This document shows, piece by piece, positions 1-8,077 of a stretch of 64,000 bases of DNA (position 1 is the first letter of the stretch; every line of letters begins with the position of its first letter). The notes below the pieces were generated by a model that ran no database searches, was not told where the DNA came from, and saw nothing but the letters and a program-made list of their open reading frames with translations. The stretch is from a gamma proteobacterium HTCC2207. GTDB lineage: Bacteria; Pseudomonadota; Gammaproteobacteria; Pseudomonadales; Porticoccaceae. The stretch is taken from the NCBI GenBank assembly GCA_905182275.1, contig CAJJAU010000003.1, forward strand, positions 36,308 through 100,307, written 5' to 3'. The translations under genes and the position numbers were made by a program.

Positions 1-759
1 ATAATGCGGATTACTTTGAACAACAATGCGCCTATTGATTTTCCAGTCAACTAACTTGAATGGCCCATTTCCCACAAGATTACCCTCATAGGTCCAGCGT
101 GTACCTCGTTGGTCGGCATCTCCAAACTTCTCAATAGTAGCCTGGTGGACTGGAAATAGACTGTAGTGGTCCAGCAACTGTAAGAAGTAGGGCGTCGCAA
201 AGCTCAGTGTTACCTGTAAGGTCCGATCATCAAGTGCTTTGACACCAACCTCGTCAAAATCAGAAACATCACCTTCGTAATATTGCTGAGCATTTTCAAT
301 TGGGAATAGCATATACGCATAGAGGTTGCCTAAAGCGGGTTGCAGGGCTCTCCACCACGACCATGCATAGTCATGTGCTGTATGGGGGTCACCATTCGAC
401 CAGCGCGCGTTGTCGCGGAGTTTAAAGGTATAAACTCTGCCGTCTTCACTGATAGTCCATGATTCAGCGACACCGGGGCGGGGTTCAAGGGTTTTTCTAT
501 CTTTGAGTACAAGGCCTTCCATGACGGCGGAGATAATGTGATGTTCCGGGACGCCTGTCGCAATCTGCGGGTCTAGGCTTTGCGGTTCAGTGCCATTGCC
601 CCAATAGAGAGTCCCAGTCTTATTACCTGCCGAGACATTACTCTCTCCGCCACCGCAACTTGTTAGGCCAAAAAACACAAAAATTAAGAATACCTTAACG
701 CCCAACCCAGTTGTCCATTTGCGTGGGTATATGGAGCTAATGCTGGAAGAATAAGACAT
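1..759 (-). CDS. Peptide ABC transporter substrate-binding lipoprotein (5' part only)
   Basis: Reading the minus strand from an ATG at 759 gives 253 open codons that run off the left edge, so the C-terminal part is missing. The start has an AAGGG ribosome site about six bases upstream. The N-terminus has a basic stretch, a hydrophobic segment (about residues 21-33) and a lipobox LTSC with Cys35, so it should be an outer- or inner-membrane lipoprotein facing the periplasm. The mature part has the opening of family-5 solute-binding proteins (OppA/DppA type): GTEPQSLDPQ, then EGLVLKD, PGVAESW and the pattern TFKLRDNARWSNGDP. Such proteins deliver oligopeptides to an Opp/Dpp permease. The permease genes would lie to the left if present. 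The exact ligand (peptide, murein peptide, nickel) cannot be told from this part. Confidence 0.88.
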   Translation of the reverse strand, partial: MSYSSSISSIYPRKWTTGLGVKVFLIFVFFGLTSCGGGESNVSAGNKTGTLYWGNGTEPQSLDPQIATGVPEHHIISAVMEGLVLKDRKTLEPRPGVAESWTISEDGRVYTFKLRDNARWSNGDPHTAHDYAWSWWRALQPALGNLYAYMLFPIENAQQYYEGDVSDFDEVGVKALDDRTLQVTLSFATPYFLQLLDHYSLFPVHQATIEKFGDADQRGTRWTYEGNLVGNGPFKLVDWKINRRIVVQSNPHY

Positions 760-916
760 TTACAACCCTTTTTTAAATACGCTTGAAACCGTTTTGATGG
801 AGCAGTTTAGACAAGCCACGCTCAGATGGGAAGAATAATTAAAGATGAGTTATTGGCAGGAGCACCGCCATGACATAATGTGACTGAACAAAACGTCAAT
901 TTAACTATATCAGCGG

Positions 917-945
917 TTGCACTTAAACTCTAAACCTCGGATAAT
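917..945 (+). promoter_or_regulatory. sigma70-type promoter of ffs
   Basis: TTGCAC (917-922) and GATAAT (940-945) are separated by exactly 17 bases. The bases after the -10 box are GC-rich (CGCGCGATCG), a discriminator typical of growth-rate and ppGpp controlled stable-RNA promoters. The expected start of transcription near 952 is about ten bases before the mature SRP RNA. Seen in sequence; the activity is inferred. Confidence 0.7.
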
Positions 946-962
946 CGCGCGATCGCTTCGAC

Positions 963-1077
963 GGTGGCCCTCTTTGGTCCCCTCGCAACAGCCAGCTGTG
1001 AACCCCGCCAGGCCCGGAAGGGAGCAACGGTAGTAGTTACGCTGTGTGCCGAGGTGCGGCTATTGAGGGTCGCCACC
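963..1077 (+). ncRNA. ffs: Signal recognition particle 4.5S RNA
   Basis: The segment folds as a long hairpin: its ends GGTGGCCCTC (963-972) and GAGGGTCGCCACC (1065-1077) pair. The apical part holds the conserved SRP domain IV signature, with AGGCCCGGAAGGGAGCA at about 1009-1025, the Ffh-binding internal loops and the GGAA tetraloop. Its length of about 115 nt is that of a small bacterial SRP RNA. It binds Ffh and FtsY to target membrane proteins during translation. Location just before dnaX is common in Gammaproteobacteria. Confidence 0.93.
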
Positions 1078-1085
1078 ATTAGTTC

Positions 1086-1114
1086 TTTCAGCCTAGCCTG
1101 TAACTGCCTATAAT
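1086..1114 (+). promoter_or_regulatory. Probable dnaX operon promoter
   Basis: A perfect TATAAT lies at 1109-1114, with a poor -35 match (TTTCAG, 1086-1091) 17 bases upstream. Transcription would begin near 1121, leaving a leader of about 22 bases before the dnaX ATG at 1143. It lies just after the ffs 3' end, so read-through from ffs is an alternative source of transcript. Confidence 0.5.
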
Positions 1115-1142
1115 ACCCCTTTAGTCTAAAACAGAAGCTGTT

Positions 1143-3032
1143 ATGAGCTATCAAGTACTTGCCCGCAAATGGCGTCCTAAATCTTTTTCTGAAATGGCAG
1201 GGCAGGAGCATGTGCTCCAAGCTCTTATCAATGCCTTAGATAACGATCGTTTACATCATGCCTACCTATTTACAGGTACTCGAGGTGTCGGCAAAACCAC
1301 CATAGGGCGGATTCTATCCAAGTGCCTTAACTGCGAGGTAGGTATTTCTTCTGTCCCTTGCGGAGAGTGCACAAGCTGTAATGAGATCGATAGTGGGCGC
1401 TTCATTGATCTGATCGAAGTAGATGCCGCATCTCGCACTGGTGTTGATGATATGCGAGATCTTTTAGATAACGTCCAATATGCACCGTCTCGCGGGCGCT
1501 TTAAGATCTATCTTATTGACGAAGTCCACATGTTGTCAAAATCTAGTTTTGCGGCCTTACTCAAAACTCTCGAGGAACCGCCCGCTCACGTTAAATTTTT
1601 ATTTGCTACCACCGACCCTCAAAAGCTACCAATTACGGTTTTATCAAGATGTTTACAATTTAATCTTAAAAATTTAAGCGCGGAGCGTATTACCGAGCAC
1701 CTTAAATTTGTCCTTGGTGAAGAGCAGGTTCCCTTTGAAGAAGCCGGTCTCTGGTGTTTGGGGCGCGCTGCTGACGGTAGTATGCGCGATGCTCTAAGTT
1801 TAACCGACCAAGCTGTAGGGCATGGCGGTGGAAGCATCAGTGAGGCGGATGTGACCGCAATGCTGGGGTCAATTGAACGTCGTTATGTGGTAGATGTTTG
1901 TCAAGCCTTGGCCAGTCAAAGCGGACCTGATTTGTTGGCGGCTATAGGCCAGATGGCGGAGCAATCCCCTGATTACGATGCTGCACTTGGCGAAGTACTG
2001 TCACTTTGGCATCAGGTTGCTATTTTACAGACCGTACCCGAAGCTCTGGATCCAAGTATTAGCCACTATAAAGAACTGGCGAACCTGTCTGAGTCGGTGT
2101 CTCGTGAAGATGTTCAGCTGTTTTATCAGATATGTTTGCTGGGTCGAAAAGACCTGCCGCTCGCACCTGAGCAGCGATCTGGCTTTGAGATGGTAATGTT
2201 GCGTGCTTTGGCGTTCCGTCCAGCCACGAACGGACGTCCCGTCAACGGTAATTTGCTTCCTCCGGAGGTGGAGCCTTCTGTAAAAAAGTCTGATCAGGCA
2301 TCGCCTGCTGAAAGTGAGGATGCAGTAGTTTCGATCATTTCGTCTCCAGTAGCTCCTGATGGCGCCAACAGGCCGCTTGAAAACGTGCCTGAATTGGCCG
2401 TAGCTATCGAGCCGGATCCACAATCAGTAGCAGAAATCGAAGCTGAAACTGAAACTGAAACTGAAACTGAAACTGAAACTGAAACTGAAACTGAAACTGA
2501 AACTGAAACTGAAGATCAGCCTAACGATGACCTCATTGTTGAAGGGGTAGATAAGGCCGGAAAAAATAACATCGAAGTGCAAGCGCCGAACCACAATGAG
2601 CCGCGTGAGAAAGATATTAGCCCAATAGTTCGGGTTAGTCTAAATGAGTTCTCGCCCAGTAATTGGATTGAGGTTCGGAGTCATTTAGATATAGGCGCGT
2701 CCTTAGGCGAAATTGCCAGTCATTGCCTTTTTACTGGACGCGATCAAGATGCATTGGTCTTTGTGATTGATAATCAAGAGAACAGTCTATATGACAGTTC
2801 TCATCAAGAGAGCCTAGGAATAGCCCTTAGCGACTATTTTGATCATCCGATAAATGTGGTGATCAGCTCTGGAGTGGCTGAGCAAGAGACTCCTAGGGCG
2901 GCTAGCATGCGCGATACTGCTGAACGGCATGCGGCTGCAGTGGATCGTTTAAACTCCGATACTGCGGTAGTTCAGTTCAAGCAGCTTTTTGATGGAAGTC
3001 TTGATGAAAGCTCCGTTAAACCAATAGATTGA
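1143..3032 (+). CDS. dnaX: DNA polymerase III subunits tau and gamma (clamp loader)
   Basis: The 629-residue protein is the tau subunit of the clamp loader, which loads the beta clamp and ties two polymerase cores to the DnaB helicase. It opens with the family start [11 protein letters not shown]. The Walker A motif GTRGVGKT is at residues 45-52, a four-cysteine zinc module follows at about 64-79, then the Walker B box DEVHML and the sensor/arginine-finger motif LSRC. The ATPase domains end near residue 370. A low-complexity acidic linker with an (Glu-Thr)11 repeat spans about 435-457, and a C-terminal tau domain follows. A slippery A AAA AAG at 2282-2288 predicts a shorter gamma form of 383 residues (see separate entry). 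It is the first gene of a run reaching 6192; ybaB starts seven bases after its stop. Confidence 0.97.
   Translation: MSYQVLARKWRPKSFSEMAGQEHVLQALINALDNDRLHHAYLFTGTRGVGKTTIGRILSKCLNCEVGISSVPCGECTSCNEIDSGRFIDLIEVDAASRTGVDDMRDLLDNVQYAPSRGRFKIYLIDEVHMLSKSSFAALLKTLEEPPAHVKFLFATTDPQKLPITVLSRCLQFNLKNLSAERITEHLKFVLGEEQVPFEEAGLWCLGRAADGSMRDALSLTDQAVGHGGGSISEADVTAMLGSIERRYVVDVCQALASQSGPDLLAAIGQMAEQSPDYDAALGEVLSLWHQVAILQTVPEALDPSISHYKELANLSESVSREDVQLFYQICLLGRKDLPLAPEQRSGFEMVMLRALAFRPATNGRPVNGNLLPPEVEPSVKKSDQASPAESEDAVVSIISSPVAPDGANRPLENVPELAVAIEPDPQSVAEIEAETETETETETETETETETETETEDQPNDDLIVEGVDKAGKNNIEVQAPNHNEPREKDISPIVRVSLNEFSPSNWIEVRSHLDIGASLGEIASHCLFTGRDQDALVFVIDNQENSLYDSSHQESLGIALSDYFDHPINVVISSGVAEQETPRAASMRDTAERHAAAVDRLNSDTAVVQFKQLFDGSLDESSVKPID
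2264..2307 (+). promoter_or_regulatory. Programmed -1 ribosomal frameshift signal in dnaX
   Basis: Three parts known from E. coli dnaX recoding occur here in the right order. An anti-SD-pairing stretch GGAGGTGGAG (2264-2273) lies eight bases before the heptamer A AAA AAG (2282-2288), which is in the correct reading frame (GTA AAA AAG TCT). A short hairpin CAGGC-ATC-GCCTG (2295-2307) follows. After a -1 slip the ribosome reads GTC and then stops at TGA (2291-2293), giving a 383-residue gamma subunit. The E. coli hairpin is larger, so efficiency may differ. Confidence 0.82.
2445..2513 (+). repeat. Hexanucleotide tandem repeat (GAAACT)11 inside dnaX
   Basis: Eleven perfect copies of GAAACT occupy 2445-2510, followed by one more GAA; a diverged unit (GAAGCT) precedes them at 2439. 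It encodes alternating Glu-Thr in the tau-only linker, downstream of the frameshift site, so gamma lacks it. Gain or loss of a unit adds or removes two residues without changing frame. Confidence 0.97.
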
Positions 3033-3039
3033 GGATAGT

Positions 3040-3357
3040 ATGGACATTAACAACCTAATGAAACAAGCTCAGCAAATGCAGGAGAAAATGGCCAAAATGC
3101 AGGAGCAGGCCGCTTCTACGGAAGTCACTGGTGAGTCAGGTGCAGGAATGGTTCAAGTGGTAATGACAGGACGGCATGACGTGCGTAAAGTCACTCTTGA
3201 CCCCTCGTTATTGCAGGAAGACAAAGAGTTTCTGGAAGACTTACTGGCTGCGGCGGTCAATGATGCGGTACGTAAAGTTGAGGCTCAAACGAAATCTGCG
3301 ATGGGCTCTATGACCGGTGGCATGGATTTACCACCCGGGTTTAAAATGCCATTTTAA
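3040..3357 (+). CDS. ybaB: YbaB/EbfC family nucleoid-associated protein
   Basis: This is a 105-residue protein of the YbaB/EbfC family: small dimeric DNA-binding proteins that coat the nucleoid and are almost always encoded between dnaX and recR. The sequence shows the family start ([17 protein letters not shown]), an amphipathic helix followed by the beta sheet around [18 protein letters not shown], and the glycine-rich tail ending near PPGFKMPF. The length is normal. It begins seven bases after the dnaX stop and is followed 32 bases later by recR, so it should be made from the same transcript. Confidence 0.96.
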   Translation: MDINNLMKQAQQMQEKMAKMQEQAASTEVTGESGAGMVQVVMTGRHDVRKVTLDPSLLQEDKEFLEDLLAAAVNDAVRKVEAQTKSAMGSMTGGMDLPPGFKMPF

Positions 3358-3389
3358 GTGGCTCAGCAACCTGTGTTTGAGGATAGCTT

Positions 3390-3983
3390 GTGTACGGAAA
3401 TTTAATTGATCAACTTATAGATGCATTGCGATGTCTGCCCGGTGTCGGTGCTAAGTCTGCGCAGAGAATGGCGCTTCAACTGCTTGAACGGGACAAAGCC
3501 GGGGCATCTCATCTTGCCAGTACAATTGCCGAGGCGGTGGAAAAGGTCGGTCGTTGTGAACGTTGTCGCACGCTGACTGAGCATGCTCGTTGCAATATTT
3601 GCGGAAATAGCGCTCGGCTTGAGACGCTGATATGTGTGGTGGAAAACCCTGCAGACCTTTATGCGATTGAGCAGGCTGGGGGTTTTCGCGGTCAATACTT
3701 TGTTTTGTTAGGGCATCTGTCGCCTATTGATGGAATAGGGCCTGAACAGCTTGGCATTGACCAGTTGATAGATCGACTGCGTAATGAAGAAGTGACTGAG
3801 TTGATTTTAGCCACCAATCTTACGGTGGAAGGAGAGACAACCGCACACTTTATCGCCGATAAAGCCAAATCCCTAGGTGTCGCCGTGTCACGCATTGCCT
3901 ACGGTGTACCCATGGGTGGTGAACTTGAATATGTCGATGGCGGCACCCTCAATCTTGCATTGCAAAGTAGAAAGGAAATTTAA
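3390..3983 (+). CDS. recR: Recombination mediator RecR
   Basis: RecR (197 residues) works with RecO, and RecF at gaps, to load RecA onto SSB-coated single-stranded DNA. The start is GTG, with a GAGGA ribosome site six bases upstream. Visible are the N-terminal helix-hairpin-helix (LPGVGAKSAQRMA), a four-cysteine zinc finger with CERC and CNIC pairs at about residues 57-72, and a Toprim domain (VVENPADLYAIE and the acidic region after it). The tail YVDGGTLNLALQSR is typical. The length is normal. The rnd start codon follows the stop with no gap, so the two genes are translationally linked. Confidence 0.97.
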   Translation: MYGNLIDQLIDALRCLPGVGAKSAQRMALQLLERDKAGASHLASTIAEAVEKVGRCERCRTLTEHARCNICGNSARLETLICVVENPADLYAIEQAGGFRGQYFVLLGHLSPIDGIGPEQLGIDQLIDRLRNEEVTELILATNLTVEGETTAHFIADKAKSLGVAVSRIAYGVPMGGELEYVDGGTLNLALQSRKEI

Positions 3984-5093
3984 TTGGCTCACTGGATAGA
4001 TTCAGATGTAAAGCTCGTAGAAATGTTGGACAAACTAAAGAGTGCAACAGTTTTGGCTGTTGACACTGAATTTATTCGAACCAACACTTTTTATCCGAAA
4101 ATCGCCTTAATTCAAATTTCTAATGGCATTGATTGCTGGTTGATTGACGTATTGGCGGTGGAGGACTTTACCGGCCTCAAATCCCTCCTGGAATCACCTG
4201 ATAGGCAGCTTATATTCCACGCCTGTGCTGAAGATTTAGAGGTTTTAGAATACGCACTTGGCATAGTGCCGACAACTATTTTTGATACCCAAATCGCTGC
4301 AGGAATCTGTAATATTGGTTATTCAATGGGGTATGCGCGGCTCGTTAAGGCGGTTTTCGACGTCGAACTCGATAAGGACGAAACGCGCTCCGATTGGTTA
4401 GCTCGGCCGCTCACTTCAAGGCAACTTCAGTATGCCGCCGCCGATGTGTTTTATTTGCACAAACTTCATGAACTTTTAAGTCAGAATCTCAAGGATCAGG
4501 ATCGTGAGGATTGGTTTAAAGAGGAAAGTCTTGCCGTCTATGCCATGGTGGCAGGGCGCAAGGAGAGCGACGATTATTACATGCGTATTAAAACTGCCTG
4601 GAAGTTAGAGCAGGGCGCATTAAAGATTCTTAAAAGACTCTGTATTTGGCGCGAGAGAACAGCTCGGGCGCGCAATAAGCCCCGAGGTCATATCGTTAAA
4701 GATAATTCCTTGGTTGAAATCGCTAGGCGAAAACCTACGTCTCTACCTCATCTCGGAGGGATTGACGATTTGCATCCAGGGTTGATAAAACGATATGGCT
4801 TGGACTTGTTGGTGCAGGTTGAAGCTGCAAACAGCGATGTTGATATCGATGTGTTGCCTCAGCCGTTGACTAAGGCTGAGGTTGTTGTGCTCAAGGCAAT
4901 GCGTAACGCTCTTATAAGTGTTGCGGAAAGCACCTCAGTCCCGCAAGAATTTCTCTTCTCCAAGAAGGATCTAGAATTTATTTTGCGTGGCGCGATTGCT
5001 GGTCATGATCAATGGCCTAGGCGCTTCACATCAGGTTGGAGAGAGTCTTTGGTAATACCAGAATTGAAAAAAACACTGAGTGAGCTAATGTGA
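3984..5093 (+). CDS. rnd: Ribonuclease D
   Basis: This 369-residue 3'-5' exoribonuclease matures tRNA and other stable RNA 3' ends. The start is TTG directly abutting the recR stop, with AAAGGA about seven bases upstream. The DEDDy catalytic signature is complete: Asp27 and Glu29 in AVDTEF (Exo I), the HACAEDLEVL stretch (Exo II), and YAAADVFYLHKL with Tyr and Asp (Exo III). The second half holds the HRDC domains of the family (LCIWRERTARARNKPRG and following). Unlike many gammaproteobacteria, the gene sits in the dnaX-recR transcript. Its stop overlaps the next start. Confidence 0.95.
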   Translation: MAHWIDSDVKLVEMLDKLKSATVLAVDTEFIRTNTFYPKIALIQISNGIDCWLIDVLAVEDFTGLKSLLESPDRQLIFHACAEDLEVLEYALGIVPTTIFDTQIAAGICNIGYSMGYARLVKAVFDVELDKDETRSDWLARPLTSRQLQYAAADVFYLHKLHELLSQNLKDQDREDWFKEESLAVYAMVAGRKESDDYYMRIKTAWKLEQGALKILKRLCIWRERTARARNKPRGHIVKDNSLVEIARRKPTSLPHLGGIDDLHPGLIKRYGLDLLVQVEAANSDVDIDVLPQPLTKAEVVVLKAMRNALISVAESTSVPQEFLFSKKDLEFILRGAIAGHDQWPRRFTSGWRESLVIPELKKTLSELM

Positions 5094-5398
5094 TGGCCGA
5101 AGACCGATTGAGAATTCTCTGTGATATATTTAAAGGCAATCGCAAAGAGGGTATGTATATCTATGTATCTCATGCCGATGGGTTAGACAAAGTGCCTCAG
5201 AGTTTACTAGATAGTTTCGGGACTCCGTTACTGGTGACTCGCCTAATGTTAACCGAGAGTAAAAAACTGGCCCGTGCCAATACCATTAAAGTTATGGATG
5301 ACATAAACAGTAAAGGCTTCTATTTGCAAATGCCGCCGGTATTGTTTGCTCTAGATGAAGGCATGGCTGAGAATAACAAACTCCCTAGAGGGTTTTAA
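5093..5398 (+). CDS. ycgL: YcgL domain-containing protein
   Basis: This 101-residue protein matches the YcgL family (DUF709): the CDIFKGNRKEGMYIYV opening, the RVP-like KVPQSLLDSFG segment and GFYLQMPP near the end are characteristic. The molecular function is not established; the family often sits beside rnd, as here. I chose the ATG at 5093 that overlaps the rnd stop as TGATG; a GTG at 5090 is an alternative that adds one residue. ycgN starts directly after the stop. Confidence 0.88.
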   Translation: MAEDRLRILCDIFKGNRKEGMYIYVSHADGLDKVPQSLLDSFGTPLLVTRLMLTESKKLARANTIKVMDDINSKGFYLQMPPVLFALDEGMAENNKLPRGF

Positions 5399-5836
5399 AT
5401 GGGCGGTTTCTGGACAACAAAGACACTTGAGCAAATGAGCACTCTCGAGTGGGAATCGCTATGTGATGGCTGTGCTAAATGTTGTTTGGTAAAACTTGAG
5501 GATCATGAGACTGGTGAGATTTTTCATACTAATGTTACCTGTGAATTGTTAGATATACATTCCTGCAAATGCAGCAACTACGATGCTCGACATTCGATTG
5601 TTAGTGACTGCATTACCCTTGATCGTGATAACATTCAAAGCCTTGGTTGGCTACCGGAGACCTGCTCTTATCGCTTGATAGCAGATGGCAAGCCACTCCC
5701 AGAATGGCATCACTTAGTGTCTGGTGATACCGATAGAGTACACAGTTATGGCGCTTCTCTTCAAGGCTGGGTCGTTTCTGAGCTAGACGTTCGTAAAGAG
5801 GACGTAGAAGATCACATTATTCAATGGGTTGATTAA
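5399..5836 (+). CDS. ycgN: YcgN family cysteine-cluster protein (UPF0260)
   Basis: The 145-residue protein has the CDGCAKCC motif near residues 23-30, followed by further cysteines around TCELLDIHSCKCSNY and SDCITL, the zinc or iron-sulfur cluster pattern of the UPF0260/YkgJ-like group. The biochemical role is unknown. The late motif WLPETCSYRLI and a conserved HHLVSGD stretch are usual for this family. Its ATG follows the ycgL stop with no spacing, and the next small membrane-protein gene begins two bases after its own stop. Confidence 0.9.
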   Translation: MGGFWTTKTLEQMSTLEWESLCDGCAKCCLVKLEDHETGEIFHTNVTCELLDIHSCKCSNYDARHSIVSDCITLDRDNIQSLGWLPETCSYRLIADGKPLPEWHHLVSGDTDRVHSYGASLQGWVVSELDVRKEDVEDHIIQWVD

Positions 5837-5838
5837 TT

Positions 5839-6192
5839 ATGTATGCTGCTGAGGACTATTTTTGGGGATGGGTCGTCTATGTGTCTGGCGCGACTTGCCT
5901 ACTTTATACGGCTTGGTATTTATTACGTAACTTACGTTTTGCGTCCATCAGACATGTATTCTTAATGCTGAGTTCGGTATTTCTTTTAACACCAGTGCCG
6001 GCCTACATTGATGATCACCACCTAGCTCCAGCTTTTTTCGTCAGTGTATATGAAGGTTTAGTAGCAAACCCTGCTACAGGCTTTCAAAGAGGTGCGGCGC
6101 CTATTCTCGCGCTAATGACGTTTAGTTTATTCATATATGTGTTGTTCCGTCTGATTTTTTGGCAAGTAAACAAGCGTCGTTCGTCACACTGA
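5839..6192 (+). CDS. Small three-helix membrane protein of unknown function
   Basis: I do not recognise a named family. The 117-residue product shows three hydrophobic segments (about residues 9-29, 38-55 and 86-107) and a basic end (NKRRSSH), so an inner-membrane protein is expected. The start lies two bases after ycgN, making it the last member of the seven-gene dnaX operon. The gene after it points the opposite way, 16 bases beyond its stop. Its tight coupling to ycgN suggests a shared, still unknown role. Confidence 0.75.
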   Translation: MYAAEDYFWGWVVYVSGATCLLYTAWYLLRNLRFASIRHVFLMLSSVFLLTPVPAYIDDHHLAPAFFVSVYEGLVANPATGFQRGAAPILALMTFSLFIYVLFRLIFWQVNKRRSSH

Positions 6193-6208
6193 ATAGACGA
6201 CTAAGTAG

Positions 6209-6535
6209 TTATAAATCCAGTTCGGATTCTGAGCTTAAGTAGATTAATGCTGATAGCGCCACTGCAATTCCACTTAGGGACAATACAAACAGTGGTGTTA
6301 TTGTAAATTTTCGTGGTAGTTGGCTGAGTAACTCCGCCGCCGGAAAATAGTTAAAGGCCAGGCCACAGCCAATTACCGCTGCTGCCAGTGTGATTACAGT
6401 CTCTGAACCAATCGACCTATGTTTTTTAACCGGTAATGCTGATCTAACAGAATGCAAAAATCTACTTTCATGCAGTTCGGGCTCAGAGTCACGGAGTTGG
6501 CTGAACAGGTTGTCCAAATCTAATTCTTTACTCAT
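6209..6535 (-). CDS. Small membrane protein coupled to the ECF sigma factor (possible anti-sigma factor)
   Basis: The 108-residue product starts at an ATG (6535) that overlaps the sigma-factor stop as ATGA; a longer reading upstream of this is not needed. It has an acidic, hydrophilic N-terminal half (DLDNLFSQLRDSEPELHES) and two hydrophobic segments at about residues 44-63 and 76-95. Cotranslation with an ECF sigma factor, a cytosolic N-terminus and membrane anchoring suggest an anti-sigma factor. The zinc-binding HxxxCxxC motif of classical ZAS anti-sigma factors is absent and I see no family signature, so this role is inference only. Confidence 0.65.
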   Translation of the reverse strand: MSKELDLDNLFSQLRDSEPELHESRFLHSVRSALPVKKHRSIGSETVITLAAAVIGCGLAFNYFPAAELLSQLPRKFTITPLFVLSLSGIAVALSALIYLSSESELDL

Positions 6536-7086
6536 AACATATCTCCGTCTTTCCAACTTGAAAGTTCTTCTTGAAGTGTTTTCTTTCCCCGCCTTATTGC
6601 TGTCTTAACAGTGCCTAGCGGGATCTCCATAATATTACAAATTTCTTGATGTGTTAACTGTTTGTGTAAGTTTAGGTGCAAAGCCATTCGTTGTTGAGTA
6701 GGCAGTCTGAGTAGCGCGTGGGCCAGATCTTTGTGTAGGTCGTTACTGCTAAAGCGCGTTGTTGGTGTAGTGCGGTTTGCTAGATCATCACCTGCCGTTA
6801 ATTCCCGATTTCGTGCCACCCTAAAGTGGCTGACTAGTAGGTTGTAGCCTATGCGGTATAACCAGCTACTGAATTTGGCATTTCCTTCAAAAGACCCTAT
6901 TGAATTATAGGCCTTAATAAACGTTTCTTGCGCTAGATCATCAGCCAGCGACTGATCCCAACCGGTCATTTGCCGGAGGGAGTAGCGCAAGGCCGCCTGA
7001 TGTCGTCTAACGAGAACATCAAAAGATTCGTGACACGCCAGTGCCGCGACTCTTTTGATTAATGCCTGATCCGTGGCTTCAACCAT
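6532..7086 (-). CDS. ECF-type RNA polymerase sigma factor
   Basis: The 184-residue protein has only sigma regions 2 and 4, which defines the extracytoplasmic-function group. Region 2 is seen in DDLAQETFIKAYNSI and FSSWLYRIGYNLL (about residues 47-85); region 4 helix-turn-helix is LTHQEICNIMEIPLGTVKTA (about 144-163). It directs RNA polymerase to a small regulon, commonly its own operon. The upstream gene (DUF6249 membrane protein) ends five bases before its start and the downstream small membrane gene overlaps its stop, so the three are one transcript. I could not identify its promoter motif upstream of 7862 with confidence. Confidence 0.92.
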   Translation of the reverse strand: MVEATDQALIKRVAALACHESFDVLVRRHQAALRYSLRQMTGWDQSLADDLAQETFIKAYNSIGSFEGNAKFSSWLYRIGYNLLVSHFRVARNRELTAGDDLANRTTPTTRFSSNDLHKDLAHALLRLPTQQRMALHLNLHKQLTHQEICNIMEIPLGTVKTAIRRGKKTLQEELSSWKDGDML

Positions 7087-7091
7087 TGCTG

Positions 7092-7862
7092 TTATTCAGT
7101 CCCTTCGACAGACTTATCTTGTGTGCTGAGCTTCCATATTAACAGTCTCGCTAAGCCAATGAATAGGGGGATTAATGCGACTGAGGCAACATCCCAGCCA
7201 ACCAATATACCCAAGAATAAAAGCAGTCCTATACCTATTCCAGTCAGCATGATCCCGCGTTGGAAATTCCCCTGTGGTTCGTCCGACCCATCGGAGCCCT
7301 GAAGGATCTCAACTGGGATATCTTTCCCTGCGTCTATAAACTTACTAATCAAAAGGTCCCGTTGTCGGCGTTTACGATGTTTGTAAAACAATATTAGCCC
7401 AATAATTATAAACGGCATGCCCAAGGTTGAGAGAATGGCAACAACAGTGACAAGGACCTTGCCGGGACCGAAGCCGGAGTGGTCGATATCAATCTCGACT
7501 CCGGTTTCGATTTGCTCAAGAGCCTCAAGTATCTCTTCTTGCTCCGACTCGTCAAGTTGGTCCCACTCAGTGCCAACAAGTTTAGTTATGATGCCACCAA
7601 GGGCGGTTAGTTCTTCATCATCCGCTGAAATTCGGATACCTAGATGCTTAACAGAGTCTTTTTCATGAACCTCTTCGTTCTCGAAGTCCAGTATTAGCTT
7701 TTTCTTATGTTCATTGCTCTGGTTACTGGTTGCTGAGAGCTCTTTATTTAATGTTGAGTTGTCGGCATAAGCAGGTAACGTCAGTAGGGTTGAAACCATT
7801 ACCACTGGAATTAAATATAGTGAAATGGTCAGGATCAGGGGTTTTAACGCCGGTATTTTCAT
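7092..7862 (-). CDS. DUF6249 domain membrane protein
   Basis: The 256-residue product has a signal peptide (cleavage expected after LPAYA, about residue 33) and an acidic periplasmic stretch of about 100 residues (many Glu/Asp, for example ILDFENEEVHEKD and SEQEEILEALEQIE). A first membrane helix at about 134-158 is followed by a basic loop (KHRKRRQRD), the motif GKDIPVEILQG, and two further helices. This last part matches DUF6249, a family found next to ECF sigma factors. First gene of the three-gene minus-strand operon. A sensor of membrane or envelope state is a reasonable guess, not shown. Confidence 0.75.
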   Translation of the reverse strand: MKIPALKPLILTISLYLIPVVMVSTLLTLPAYADNSTLNKELSATSNQSNEHKKKLILDFENEEVHEKDSVKHLGIRISADDEELTALGGIITKLVGTEWDQLDESEQEEILEALEQIETGVEIDIDHSGFGPGKVLVTVVAILSTLGMPFIIIGLILFYKHRKRRQRDLLISKFIDAGKDIPVEILQGSDGSDEPQGNFQRGIMLTGIGIGLLLFLGILVGWDVASVALIPLFIGLARLLIWKLSTQDKSVEGTE

Positions 7863-8077
7863 AGGTTACTCCATGTCTAGTGATGAGAGTCTATCGTCCA
7901 ATAGAAAGCTCCATATTATCCAAAAAGCTTAGCTTCAAGTACTGTTTGGTCATACTTAATGCCAGTTTTCTCTCTTATGACGCTGCTACCAGTTAATTTA
8001 GATTCAAAACACATTAAAGAATAGATTAATATGTGCATCAAAATATTAATACACTTTCCAAAAGCGGATGAATTGCG

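Noticed and set aside
330..563. 77-codon minus-strand frame
   Set aside because: It is a shadow of the peptide-binding lipoprotein gene, which reads open from 759 to the window edge in another frame.
930..1220. 96-codon minus-strand frame across ffs and the dnaX start
   Set aside because: It overlaps the SRP RNA, its promoter and the dnaX start; the composition is explained by them.
2025..2423. 132-codon minus-strand frame inside dnaX
   Set aside because: Shadow of dnaX in a region with strong dnaX protein signatures.
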